A stretch of DNA of 12,031 bases from Thermoplasmatota archaeon (GTDB lineage Archaea; Thermoplasmatota; Thermoplasmata; UBA10834). Below the pieces are notes generated by a model. It searched no databases. It was given only the letters and a program-made list of their open reading frames with translations, and was not told the origin of the DNA. Both the position numbers and the translations under genes were made by a program. Positions 1-6,232 of this stretch are shown piece after piece (position 1 is the first letter of the stretch; each line of letters opens with the position of its first letter). Location of the stretch: NCBI GenBank assembly GCA_030836605.1, contig JAUPMC010000083.1, positions 1 through 12,031 on the forward strand, in the 5' to 3' direction.

Positions 1-1
1 A

Positions 2-742
2 ATAGCCTTCAGGAAGGGTGAGCGGAAGCCATACGAGCCGGAGACGGCGATCTCCCTGGACACGAACGAGAGGAGCCTCGACGGCGTGTTCGTGAAGGGC
101 GGCGTCTGCACTCCCTCGAGAGTGTTGTTCCCAGAGGTCGCCGAGATCCAGGCGCGGCACCACGACCGTAGGAAGAGGCTCCAGAAGAAGAAGGCGCATG
201 ACCGCCGGACAGCCAAGAGGCTGTGCGACAGGGAGGGGAGGAGGGAGCGAGCGAGAATCCAATATCGCATGCACTAGGTCGCCAACGCGGTCCTCGACTT
301 CGCCGAGGAGAACAGGTCCGCGGTCGTGCTCGAGAACCTGAATGGTTTCTCCAAGCCGAGGAGGGGCAAGTCCCTGAACCGGAGGCTGAGCCTGTGGCCC
401 CGGAGGAAGCTCCACCAGTACATCGAGTACAAGGCCGCGTGGAGAGGAATCCCGGTGCTCAAGGTGGACCCGTACAACAGCAGCAGGAGGTGCCCGACAT
501 GTGGGAAGATACAGTATTCCCGAATGGGCGCCCGGTTCGAGTGTGAGTGCGGCTGGCGTGTCGACAAGCATATCAACGCCGGCGTCAATCTGCTGCAGAC
601 AGCCTTCCCGGAAGGGGAGGCAGGGGGCTTATGGTTCAGCCCCGGCGCGTTCCAGCATGACGTGATGATGGTCCTCTACGACCCCGTGAGGGGCGCACGG
701 CCGGAGCCGAATGGGACGAGTCCGAAGGCGGGTGAGGCCTGA
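2..742 (+). pseudogene. tnpB: IS605/IS1341-type TnpB, 5'-truncated, one amber stop
   Basis: TnpB is the RNA-guided RuvC endonuclease carried by IS200/IS605 elements. The N-terminal part lies off the left edge. From base 2 one frame reads through the RuvC core: SLDTNERS with the first Asp at 59-61, a basic bridge-like segment (RRKRLQKKK), VLENLNG with the Glu at 332-334, a zinc ribbon CPTCG and CECGW (Cys codons 491, 500, 542, 548), and DKHINAGVNL with the last Asp at 563-565. The frame is broken only by TAG at 275-277, just after RMH and before VANAVLDFAEE; a single GAG to TAG change would explain it, since the frame is otherwise unshifted. TAG ends other genes here (Lrp, pheT), so read-through is not the simplest reading. 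No tnpA is visible. A restart at GTG 326 could give only a C-terminal fragment. Family certain; the pseudogene state rests on that one stop. Confidence 0.9.
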
Positions 743-794
743 CGGTCCACCACCCGACTTTTGACAGAACCGCCGCCCGCCCTTGCGCGAGCCA

Positions 795-1193
795 CTACTT
801 CTCGTTGAACTTTATCAGGGTGGCCGTCCTCAGCACGCCAGGATATGACCGCAGCTCGTCTATCCTCTTGTTCAGCTCGTCCAGGCTGTCCGCCCTGAGC
901 CTGACCGCCACGTCGAACTCCCCTGAGCACTCGAACACGCTGTCGGAGATCTCCATGGCCTTGTCCTTGACGGCCGACGTCCTGCCCACATGGGTGTCTA
1001 TGAGCACGATGCCCTCGAAGCCGACTGGCGTCGTCTCGATCGTGAACTTCCGGATGATGCCTTCACGGACGAGCTTCTCTATCCTCGCCCTGACAGCCCT
1101 CTCGGTCAGGTTCACGTGTCGGGCGATCTCGGTGTTCTTCATCCTCGAGTTCCCTCGGAGGAGATTGAGGATCTTGATGTCCGTGTCGTCCAT
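795..1193 (-). CDS. Lrp/AsnC-family transcriptional regulator
   Basis: Predicted DNA-binding regulator of 132 aa. The N-terminal winged HTH runs from about residue 3 to 55 (MDDTDIKILNLLRGNSR, recognition helix near TERAVRARIEKL), and the C-terminal RAM/AsnC ligand-binding domain from about 65 to 132, with the family GEFDV motif and a closing TLIKF strand. The reading frame stays open further upstream, to a start near 1304, but those 37 residues match nothing in the family. ATG 1193 gives the standard Lrp N-terminus and lies about 25 bases below a TATA-like box, as expected for a leaderless message. It stops with TAG. It is convergent with the tnpB remnant (52-bp gap) and in the same direction as the ASCH-like gene upstream, 138 bp away. 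Lrp proteins usually sense amino acids; the ligand and targets cannot be read from this sequence. Confidence 0.9.
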   Translation of the reverse strand: MDDTDIKILNLLRGNSRMKNTEIARHVNLTERAVRARIEKLVREGIIRKFTIETTPVGFEGIVLIDTHVGRTSAVKDKAMEISDSVFECSGEFDVAVRLRADSLDELNKRIDELRSYPGVLRTATLIKFNEK

Positions 1194-1207
1194 GGAACGG
1201 GGGTATG

Positions 1208-1233
1208 TCGTTCCTATTTTCGTACCTTTCGCT
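1208..1233 (-). promoter_or_regulatory. TATA/BRE-like promoter of the Lrp gene
   Basis: On the minus strand GCGAAAGGTACGAAAATAGG contains a purine-rich BRE-like part followed by CGAAAATA (1215-1222). Its centre is about 25 bases from ATG 1193, so transcription would begin at or next to the start codon. No Shine-Dalgarno sequence precedes that ATG. Confidence 0.45.
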
Positions 1234-1331
1234 TGAAACCTGTCGAAAACGGTCCCCCGGACGGGGCCGGTGAGGAAGAACGCGCTCCCTCGACCGCCGG
1301 CCAAGGGAGTCGTGTCTGGGGTTTGAGGTCC

Positions 1332-1673
1332 TCAGATCTTCTGGAGGATGTATATCGTCGCCTCGTCGTCCTCGGTGGGCCTCTCGGAGAACTTGTAGAG
1401 CTTCCCGAGCTTGTTCATGAGGTCCTGCCGCCTCTCGCCTGGCTTCGCCTCAAGGTCGTACTCGAGGAACGCGAGGGGGACCTGCTTCAACTTCACCGTG
1501 TTCGCGATCAAGACCTTCGCCCTGAACCGCACCTTGGGGCTCTGGACCTCGACGGTCTCGTCGGGGGAGTACTTCAACTCGCCTCTGTGAACCCTTATCG
1601 TGGCGAAGACGCGGTCCTTCAGTTTGTCCCAGTCCTGGGAGAACTTCATGCTTCTGTTGGTCATGTGGCTCAC
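1332..1673 (-). CDS. Small ASCH/PUA-like domain protein (hypothetical)
   Basis: A 113-aa soluble protein. The pattern MKFSQDWDKLKDRVFATIR, then a short linker, VRFRAKVL, QVPLAFLEYD and a final ATIYILQKI strand resembles small archaeal ASCH/PUA-like proteins. These have a beta-barrel fold thought to bind RNA or modified nucleotides; this is a fold resemblance from memory, not a profile hit. The chosen start is GTG 1673, which has AAGGAG (plus-strand 1681-1686) exactly 7 bases upstream. ATG 1664 and ATG 1649 are alternatives, and the second would begin right at MKFSQDW. The gene is divergent from the GrpB gene, with a 138-bp shared promoter region. No catalytic residues can be named. It could instead be an unrelated small beta protein. 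Confidence 0.7.
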   Translation of the reverse strand: MSHMTNRSMKFSQDWDKLKDRVFATIRVHRGELKYSPDETVEVQSPKVRFRAKVLIANTVKLKQVPLAFLEYDLEAKPGERRQDLMNKLGKLYKFSERPTEDDEATIYILQKI

Positions 1674-1680
1674 TTCGGCA

Positions 1681-1706
1681 CTCCTTCATGCGTCCCGCTT
1701 ATTAAT
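1681..1706 (-). promoter_or_regulatory. SD and TATA-like box of the ASCH-like gene
   Basis: The minus strand has TTAATAAG at 1699-1706 and AAGGAG at 1681-1686. The SD fits GTG 1673 (7-base spacer), but a transcript starting about 25 bases below this TATA box would begin near 1678 and leave the SD out. Either the TATA is not the one used or the gene is leaderless, so the exact start is unsettled. Confidence 0.4.
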
Positions 1707-1771
1707 CGTTGTGGGACTGCAATGCATCTGGAGTACCGGATATAGGCGTCGGGGGTCGACCCACGGACCGC

Positions 1772-1788
1772 GGGAAAGCCATTTATCG
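1772..1788 (+). promoter_or_regulatory. BRE/TATA promoter of the GrpB gene
   Basis: GGGAAAGCC followed by ATTTATCG has the layout of an archaeal BRE plus TATA box. The box centre is about 27 bases before ATG 1812 and there is no SD, so a leaderless message is expected. Confidence 0.5.
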
Positions 1789-1811
1789 CCCCGTGATATC
1801 TCCCGTCCACG

Positions 1812-2339
1812 ATGTCCGAAGAGAGGGCGCGCCGCGAGGAACCAGTCGAGATAGTCGCCCACGACCCCGCCTGGCAGGTCAAGTTCGAGGCGGAGAGATC
1901 CGCGATCACCGAGGCGCTGGGCGCCATCGCCCTCGAGGTGCACCATGTGGGAAGCACGGCGGTCCCGGGACTGGCCGCGAAGCCCATCATCGACATCCTC
2001 GTGGCGGTGGGGTCCCTCGAGGATAGAGGCGCTCTCGGGCGTGGCCTGTCGGCCCTAGGATACGCGAACGTCCCGCACGACGATGACGGCAGGAGGCTCT
2101 TCTTCTGGAAGGGGGTGCCGCGGGCGTTCCACGTGCATGTCGTCAAGCTGAACAGCTGGACCTACTGGAGGCACCTCGTGTTCAGGGACATGCTCGTGTC
2201 GAGCCCCGAGCTGAGGGCCGAGTACGGGCGGCTGAAGCTCGAGCTCGCCGGCAGGTTCAGGGAGGACCGAGAGGCCTACACGGAGGCCAAAGGGGAGTTC
2301 ATCGAACGCGTCGTCGCGAAGAATGTCCGGGGGAAGTGA
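1812..2339 (+). CDS. GrpB / UPF0157 family protein
   Basis: A 175-aa protein of the GrpB (UPF0157) family, which belongs to the nucleotidyltransferase-like superfamily. In some bacteria the domain is fused to dephospho-CoA kinase, but its substrate is unknown. Visible signatures are VEIVAHDPAWQVKFEAE near the N-terminus, HHVGSTAVPGL at about residues 44-54 and KPIIDILV at about 57-64 (the GS and acidic residues match the nucleotidyltransferase active-site region), then FHVHVVK and WRHLVFRDML in the second half. Length is normal for the family and the ORF is intact. ATG 1812 is supported by the promoter spacing. It is divergent from the ASCH-like gene and ends 42 bp before the left direct repeat of the integrated element, so it lies just outside that element. 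Confidence 0.9.
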   Translation: MSEERARREEPVEIVAHDPAWQVKFEAERSAITEALGAIALEVHHVGSTAVPGLAAKPIIDILVAVGSLEDRGALGRGLSALGYANVPHDDDGRRLFFWKGVPRAFHVHVVKLNSWTYWRHLVFRDMLVSSPELRAEYGRLKLELAGRFREDREAYTEAKGEFIERVVAKNVRGK

Positions 2340-2599
2340 GGCGGGTCACCCCGAAGACCCTGTCCGTGAAGAAGGCTCGATGTGGGCCCAACCGGATTTG
2401 TGCCCACTGGAATGACTGGCTCGGCGTCGGAGGGTACGACACCCCGAATATATGGCATCTTCGGAAGGGTATCGGAAACGAGGGGTTCGTAGCCCCTCAC
2501 AAACCCTTTTCATTCCCCTCTCTATGGACTCTTCCTTCAATGCCGAAGATTGCTGTCGAAAGTCATTCGTAAGATGACTGGAAGGCGCAGAGTATTTCA
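2340..2599. other. Intergenic stretch holding left att copy, TATA-like box and hairpin
   Basis: No gene is apparent in these 260 bases. They contain the 19-bp repeat at 2382-2400, a TATA-like GAATATATGG at 2446-2455, and a hairpin with AGGGG (2481-2485) pairing CCCCT (2493-2497), extendable inward by T-G and T-A pairs to a three-base loop. The composition drifts from host-like to AT-rich towards the DUF4386 gene. A promoter for that gene may sit here, but the TATA-like box is far from its start. Confidence 0.4.
2382..2400 (+). repeat. Left attachment-site copy (19-bp direct repeat)
   Basis: GTGGGCCCAACCGGATTTG occurs here and again at 4150-4168 with no mismatch. Here it stands alone: the flanking bases (T before, TG after) differ from those of the tRNA copy, and no tRNA body continues. 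It is the displaced tRNA 3' end expected after site-specific integration. Confidence 0.85.
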
Positions 2600-3331
2600 A
2601 TGATGACGGTGATTGGATGGGCGGGTGGACGAACGGATCCAATAAGAAAGACCGCAATGATTGTAGGAGTGTTGTTTGCAGTTGCGACGATTGCGGGAAC
2701 GATTGGTGCAATCTTCATAGGGCCTATTACGGATGATCCAGATTACCTTGTTAACACTTCTGCACATGAAAACGAAGTGGCATTGGGAGCGCTCCTTACC
2801 TTGATTATGGGAGTCGCAGTCGTTGGTATTGCGGTTATGATGTTTCCCATCCTCAAGAAAGTCAATGAAGGTTTGGCTCTAGCGTACGTTGGCTTCAGGA
2901 CTCTTGAGTGCGTAATCTTGATAGTCGTGGCAATGAGCCTACTATCGCTATTGACATTAAGTCAGGAATATGTAGAGGCGGGAGCTTCGGATGCCACCTC
3001 TTTTGAGGCTCAAGGCGCTGTATTGCTTGCACAGCAAGAGTGGTCCAATATCCCAGTGGATATTGTTTTTGGCCTTGGTTGCCTGATGCTTTACTATCTA
3101 TTGTATCTGTCAAAACTCGTTCCTCGACCATTGTCAGCTTGGGGGTTTATTGGAGGAGCACTCATGTTAGTGACAGCCCCGCTGGGTGCGTTTGGCGTTA
3201 TCAGTTTTCTTGATGCGCCCTCTATCTTGTTGAATCTCCCAATAGCCGTGCTTGAAATGGTTCTGTCGGTGTGGCTGATAGTGAAAGGATTCAATCCATC
3301 TGCAATCACTTCCTTATCTACCAAAGGATAG
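2600..3331 (+). CDS. DUF4386 family integral membrane protein
   Basis: A 243-aa protein with six likely membrane helices, at about residues 18-40, 60-85, 95-120, 150-171, 178-204 and 208-230. It matches the DUF4386 pattern: a start like RKTAMIVGVLFAVATIAGT, the GFRTLE motif at about 98-103, a LLSLLTLSQEY segment, and a closing LPIAVLEMVLSVWLIVKGFN. The family's function is unknown, so none is given. ATG 2600 is used; ATG 2603 or GTG 2609 are alternatives, and GGAAGG at 2580-2585 is only a distant SD. Base composition is far lower in GC than the flanking host genes, which together with the att repeats marks it as transferred cargo. The next gene follows after 48 bp on the same strand and probably shares its transcript. 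Confidence 0.85.
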   Translation: MMTVIGWAGGRTDPIRKTAMIVGVLFAVATIAGTIGAIFIGPITDDPDYLVNTSAHENEVALGALLTLIMGVAVVGIAVMMFPILKKVNEGLALAYVGFRTLECVILIVVAMSLLSLLTLSQEYVEAGASDATSFEAQGAVLLAQQEWSNIPVDIVFGLGCLMLYYLLYLSKLVPRPLSAWGFIGGALMLVTAPLGAFGVISFLDAPSILLNLPIAVLEMVLSVWLIVKGFNPSAITSLSTKG

Positions 3332-3379
3332 GTAAACTTGACAAAATGAGCACATCTGAATCAATGAAGGAGGCGTGTA

Positions 3380-3790
3380 GTGGAACTCACGTGGAGCGGT
3401 AGGGCTTTAGTCGTGACGTTGCTCTTTCGTTCGATCTTTGGAGGGTATCTGATAGGAATGGATCAATACCGTTTTGATGATGCTGACAGCGCGTTGTCAG
3501 TCCTGTTGATATATGGCTTGATAGGAATCTTCGCAACTCTGTTCCTCTTAGGCAGAAGATATGGGCTCTTGGGCATAATAGGTCTTGATGTCATTTTCAT
3601 AATGTCACAGTCTGTTTTCACAATCGCTGCTCTAGGTAGAACAGTGGATCCAGGCTTGCATGACCCGCTTACGAATTGGTGGACAACGCTGCTAATGTTC
3701 CTGTTCTCCATACTGACGCTCACATTCGCTTTCAAAACCTACAGAGAAACCGGACAAAAGACTCCTTCTTGTTCCGGACAGGAGCCTTGA
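3380..3790 (+). CDS. Small four-helix membrane protein, unassigned
   Basis: A 136-aa protein that I do not recognise. Four hydrophobic stretches are visible at about residues 8-27, 40-58, 62-84 and 98-119, separated by short loops (MDQYRFDDADS, LGRRYG, RTVDPGLHDPLTNWW) and followed by a polar tail. The start is GTG 3380 because AAGGAGG at 3367-3373 lies six bases upstream, the strongest SD in the window; no ATG fits as well. It is AT-rich like the DUF4386 gene 48 bp upstream, and the pair likely forms a cargo operon of the integrated element. No charged catalytic motif or transporter signature is evident. A membrane partner of the DUF4386 protein is possible but is inference from gene order only. 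Confidence 0.75.
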   Translation: MELTWSGRALVVTLLFRSIFGGYLIGMDQYRFDDADSALSVLLIYGLIGIFATLFLLGRRYGLLGIIGLDVIFIMSQSVFTIAALGRTVDPGLHDPLTNWWTTLLMFLFSILTLTFAFKTYRETGQKTPSCSGQEP

Positions 3791-3846
3791 TTATCCAATA
3801 GACAGCGAGGCTGGATACGATTAACAAAAGGACAAGACTGGCCAAA

Positions 3847-4149
3847 GTGCGGAGTCCAATGTTGTCAGCGCTCGACGCGGTGCTCGACAGGCTGAAGCGG
3901 GAGAGCGGCATCGGCTTCAAGGGGCATCATACGCTCAGACGCACGGGCGGGCGCCTCATGTGGCAGGAAGGCGTGGCAATCGAGACCGTGGCGTCCATCA
4001 TGGGCCACGAGACGACCGAGATGACGCTCCGCCACATCGGGGTGAACCTCGACGACCGGGCCAAGGCGTTCCAAACCGTCAGGGAAGCGCGCATCCAGCG
4101 CGCAAAAAGCGTGGAAATCGTACCTTCGGAGCAGGGACCAGGGGTTTGA
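3847..4149 (+). pseudogene. Tyrosine recombinase/integrase C-terminal remnant, catalytic Tyr lost
   Basis: Only the last part of a phage-type integrase catalytic domain remains. The HxxR box is HHTLRRTGGRL (H28, R31 counted from GTG 3847) and the third box is SIMGHETTEMT (H54). The nucleophile position reads TLRHIGVNLDD, where relatives have TLRYIGVN; the codon at 4033-4035 is CAC, one base from TAC. The N-terminal domain and the first catalytic Arg are missing. The frame is open back to a TAG at 3799-3801, but homology-like sequence begins only around 3855, where composition jumps from AT-rich to GC-rich. This suggests a deletion or insertion junction. GTG 3847 is a nominal start with no SD. 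The stop at 4147-4149 abuts the att repeat and the tRNA-Ile gene. Recombinase activity is not expected. Confidence 0.85.
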
Positions 4150-4168
4150 GTGGGCCCAACCGGATTTG
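4150..4168 (+). repeat. Right attachment-site copy at the tRNA-Ile 3' end
   Basis: Identical to 2382-2400. It covers the tRNA discriminator base, 3' acceptor strand, 3' T-stem strand and the end of the T-loop of the minus-strand tRNA-Ile gene, plus one base outside. Integration at this sub-site leaves a complete tRNA. Confidence 0.85.
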
Positions 4169-4225
4169 AACCGGTGACCTCCCGGTTATCAGCCGGGTGC
4201 TCCAGCCAACCTAAGCTATGGGCCC
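4151..4225 (-). tRNA. tRNA-Ile (GAU)
   Basis: Read on the minus strand, a full cloverleaf of 75 nt forms. The acceptor stem GGGCCCA pairs TGGGCCC, followed by T8-A9. The anticodon stem CCCGG/CCGGG encloses the loop CTGATAA, so the anticodon is GAU (plus-strand 4188-4190). The T-arm reads CCGGTTCAAATCCGG. The discriminator is A, no CCA is encoded and there is no intron. It is the integration target of the neighbouring element and is intact. Confidence 0.97.
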
Positions 4226-4254
4226 CTGTGGCTCTTGCGTCATGCGGTGATTGG

Positions 4255-4268
4255 GATAAAATGGTTTC
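4255..4268 (-). promoter_or_regulatory. BRE/TATA promoter of tRNA-Ile
   Basis: On the minus strand GAAACCATTTTATC combines a BRE-like GAAACC with TATA-like ATTTTATC, centred about 33 bases above the tRNA 5' end. That spacing allows a short 5' trailer removed by RNase P. Confidence 0.5.
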
Positions 4269-4279
4269 CATCCTGGAAA
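4265..4279. repeat. Short inverted repeat between C45 gene and tRNA-Ile
   Basis: TTTCCA (4265-4270) and TGGAAA (4274-4279) form a six-pair hairpin with loop TCC. It lies 7 bases past the stop of the C45 gene and overlaps the tRNA BRE. It could be a weak terminator or a protein site; the sequence alone does not decide. Confidence 0.3.
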
Positions 4280-4286
4280 ATCGGGG

Positions 4287-5357
4287 TCAGCCGTCCAGTT
4301 GGAATGTCTCGTAGCGTCCGGTGCACGGCTTCCCCCTGCACACGTGCGCCCTCAAGCGCGTCAAGTCGTACACGACGGAGAAGATCGTCTCGGACCCCTC
4401 CAAGGGATGCACCTTCGGGTTCGCGTGCCGGCAGATGGACCCCGGCCTGTTCACGTGGTCCTTGAAGATTGACGCGATCGACTCGACCGTGACCCTGCCC
4501 AGCTGCCCCTCGATGAGCCGCGCCGCCCGGTTGTACCTGAACGTGGAGCACGAGGTCCAGCTCGGGTCCTCCTCGAACCTGCGCATCTTGTCCGCCGTGT
4601 AGTGGTTCGTGTGTACGAGATACCCGTCGTGGGCGTATATCGCGGCGAAGTCCGTCGCCGACCCCTCCAGCGAGTATATCTCCCCGTTGCTGTCCGAGCA
4701 GATGTTGTTGTAGCTCGAAGCCCTCCCCTCCGGCATCGCCGACTCGAGGGCCTCGCCTATCCTCCTCGACTCCAGGACCTTCCTGACAGGGAAGACCTTG
4801 GGGATGCCGACGCGGACATCGTTCGGGCTGAGCGCGTTCCCAGTGAGGCTGATGCCCGCGTTGTTCATGCCCGAGGACGGCAGGAGTCCCGCGTACGCGG
4901 TCGTGACGAACTCCGGCTTCTTGCTCGGCTTCGCGTGCAGGAGAACGACCGCGCCGAGCTGGTCACCGGACCAGTCCTCATTGTGGCCTATCAGGACATC
5001 GCCTTCGAGGGTAACGTCACCGTTCGTCGCGACGTCCGTGCAGCCCTTGAAGCCCGTAGGCGAGAGGAGCTCGTGACAGCAGAGAGTGAAGGCGTCCTCG
5101 AACGGCATCTTCGCGCCATCGGAGTAGCCCCTGATCTCCTCGACGAAGTCAGGGTAGAACGCCTCCGCGTGGGGCAGGTAGAGCTTCCCCCTCGAGACGG
5201 CCTTGGCCCAGGACATGCCGGTGTAGTGCTCGATGCTCTCTGCCATGCTCGACCTGTATGCCTTGGCGAGCTTCGCGCACTTGTGCCCGGCCTGCCTGCC
5301 CATGTCGAACGGCTTCCCGCTGACCTCGACCACGGGCAGTCCGCATTTACCCTTCAT
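4287..5357 (-). CDS. Peptidase C45 / acyl-CoA:6-APA acyltransferase-like Ntn hydrolase
   Basis: A 356-aa member of the C45 family, N-terminal-nucleophile enzymes that self-cleave at a Gly-Cys bond; the fungal founder is isopenicillin-N acyltransferase. The predicted nucleophile is C106 in TGFKGCTDVA, the same place as in the fungal enzyme (Cys103 after Gly102), followed by the family's GDVLIGHNEDW. Other family segments are an N-terminal VEVSGKPFDMGRQAG, SSGMNNAGISLTGNAL and EIYSLEG. No signal peptide is visible, so it is probably cytoplasmic. The start ATG 5357 is supported by a TATA box about 28 bases upstream. The gene begins 48 bp beyond the stop of the KaiC-like pair but has its own promoter. 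The archaeal substrate is unknown; amide or acyl-conjugate hydrolysis is the family-level guess, and penicillin chemistry is not implied. Confidence 0.9.
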   Translation of the reverse strand: MKGKCGLPVVEVSGKPFDMGRQAGHKCAKLAKAYRSSMAESIEHYTGMSWAKAVSRGKLYLPHAEAFYPDFVEEIRGYSDGAKMPFEDAFTLCCHELLSPTGFKGCTDVATNGDVTLEGDVLIGHNEDWSGDQLGAVVLLHAKPSKKPEFVTTAYAGLLPSSGMNNAGISLTGNALSPNDVRVGIPKVFPVRKVLESRRIGEALESAMPEGRASSYNNICSDSNGEIYSLEGSATDFAAIYAHDGYLVHTNHYTADKMRRFEEDPSWTSCSTFRYNRAARLIEGQLGRVTVESIASIFKDHVNRPGSICRHANPKVHPLEGSETIFSVVYDLTRLRAHVCRGKPCTGRYETFQLDG

Positions 5358-5380
5358 GGTGGAGACCGGAACGCGGTCGC

Positions 5381-5390
5381 GCCTAAATAA
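5381..5390 (-). promoter_or_regulatory. TATA-like promoter of the C45 gene
   Basis: The minus strand reads TTATTTAGGC, a TATA-like element about 28 bases above ATG 5357. No SD precedes that ATG, so the message is probably leaderless or nearly so. Because the box lies between the KaiC-like stop and this gene, C45 need not depend on the upstream pair. Confidence 0.5.
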
Positions 5391-5404
5391 CCTGCGATGG
5401 GATG

Positions 5405-6232
5405 TCAGAGGTCATGAGGGACCGAGGTGAGCGCCTTCTGGACCTGCTTCCCCACCTTCTTCTCGGACTCCACGGTTATGCCGGACTTCGTTATCATCAT
5501 CGGCCTCGGCTGAGTGTCGTGCGCCGAGCCCCTGAACTTCTCGACCCAGACGCATCGTTCCATCTTCGAGCCCGTCATGACCTTGTGGAACCTGATTATG
5601 CCCCTCGAGAGGAACATCTCCGGCTCGAGCGCCTCAGGGTCGTCGAAGTCCGTGACCAGGAGGCTCGTGAGGTTCGCCTCCGACAGGAACCTCAGTAGCG
5701 ACACTATCCCGGTGTCGATGTCCTCCTCCCCTCCGGAGAGGCCTTTGAGAGATGTCAGCGAGTCTATCACGAGCCTGGAGTATTTCACTTCCTGCAGCTC
5801 CTGCCTCAACATCAACTGCAGGGACTGCGGCGAGAGGTCCGGGGACATCTGCTTCATCGTCTCGGTCTTGGAGTCTGCGCGCGCCTCCCTCAGGGACCCG
5901 ACCGATCTTTGGGCGGCCACCTCGACCAGGGAGACCTTCCTGCTGTAGGCCTTCGCGGCGGGGTGCACGTCCAGTATCCTTATCTTGCCGACGTCCCACC
6001 CAAGGAACCGCACATTCTCCCTGAGCTCGGCCGGCGGCTCGTCGATCGCCACGAACAACGCACGCTCACCCTGCCTCACGCCTTGCTGCAGGAACTGCAC
6101 GCAGAACGTCGTCTTGCCCGTCCCGTGCCCGCCAGCGACGACGTAGGGCCTTCCGGGGATCAAGCCGCCATGGAGCATCGTGTCGACGCCTGTGACGCCC
6201 GTAGGCATCCGGTGTTGGTCCTGGGCGCTCAT
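5405..6232 (-). CDS. KaiC-like RecA-fold ATPase, single domain (second of pair)
   Basis: A 275-aa protein with one KaiC/RadA-type ATPase domain. Walker A is GGHGTGKT (about residues 34-41). The acidic pair follows in VAIDEPP (D64, E65), the position of the catalytic glutamates in KaiC. Walker B is RLVIDSLTS (D157). The family tail VEKFRGSAHD lies near 230. Bacterial KaiC has two such domains; archaeal paralogues like this have one and usually assemble as rings, with roles in signalling or motility that are mostly unproven. The start ATG 6232 overlaps the stop of the upstream paralogue by four bases (ATGA), so the two are translationally coupled and presumably made in fixed ratio. About 60 aa after the domain are charged and probably flexible. 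No KaiA or KaiB is in the window, so a clock role is not supported. Confidence 0.9.
   Translation of the reverse strand: MSAQDQHRMPTGVTGVDTMLHGGLIPGRPYVVAGGHGTGKTTFCVQFLQQGVRQGERALFVAIDEPPAELRENVRFLGWDVGKIRILDVHPAAKAYSRKVSLVEVAAQRSVGSLREARADSKTETMKQMSPDLSPQSLQLMLRQELQEVKYSRLVIDSLTSLKGLSGGEEDIDTGIVSLLRFLSEANLTSLLVTDFDDPEALEPEMFLSRGIIRFHKVMTGSKMERCVWVEKFRGSAHDTQPRPMMITKSGITVESEKKVGKQVQKALTSVPHDL

Larger units (their letters stand above)
2382..4168. mobile_element. Small tRNA-Ile-integrated element remnant
   Basis: The region is bounded by a perfect 19-bp direct repeat. The right copy covers the 3' end of the intact tRNA-Ile gene (T-loop to discriminator base); the left copy is an orphan of the same tRNA end. 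A tyrosine-recombinase C-terminus ends one base before the right copy, beside the tRNA, the usual place for an integrase. The two genes between are clearly AT-richer: 60-base samples at 2641 and 3481 gave 45-47 percent GC, against 67 percent at 4921. The unit is about 1.77 kb, without replication or structural genes, and the integrase piece is truncated and has lost its catalytic Tyr. It therefore reads as a decayed element that kept its cargo. That it was once a plasmid, virus or integron-like unit is inference. Confidence 0.8.

Noticed and set aside
275..277. Pyrrolysine-type read-through of TAG in tnpB
   Set aside because: No pyl genes are in view, TAG ends at least two normal genes here, and a one-base change from GAG explains it.
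990..1745. A 251-residue plus-strand frame spanning the Lrp and ASCH-like genes
   Set aside because: It runs antisense across two genes and their intergenic region and shows no family features.
3847..4149. A functional integrase gene starting at GTG 3847
   Set aside because: It lacks the N-terminal domain, the first catalytic Arg and the Tyr nucleophile, and has no SD.
4602..5390. A 262-residue open frame on the plus strand opposite the C45 gene
   Set aside because: The C45 gene on the minus strand has clear motifs over the whole stretch; this frame is composition-driven and Arg/Val-rich.
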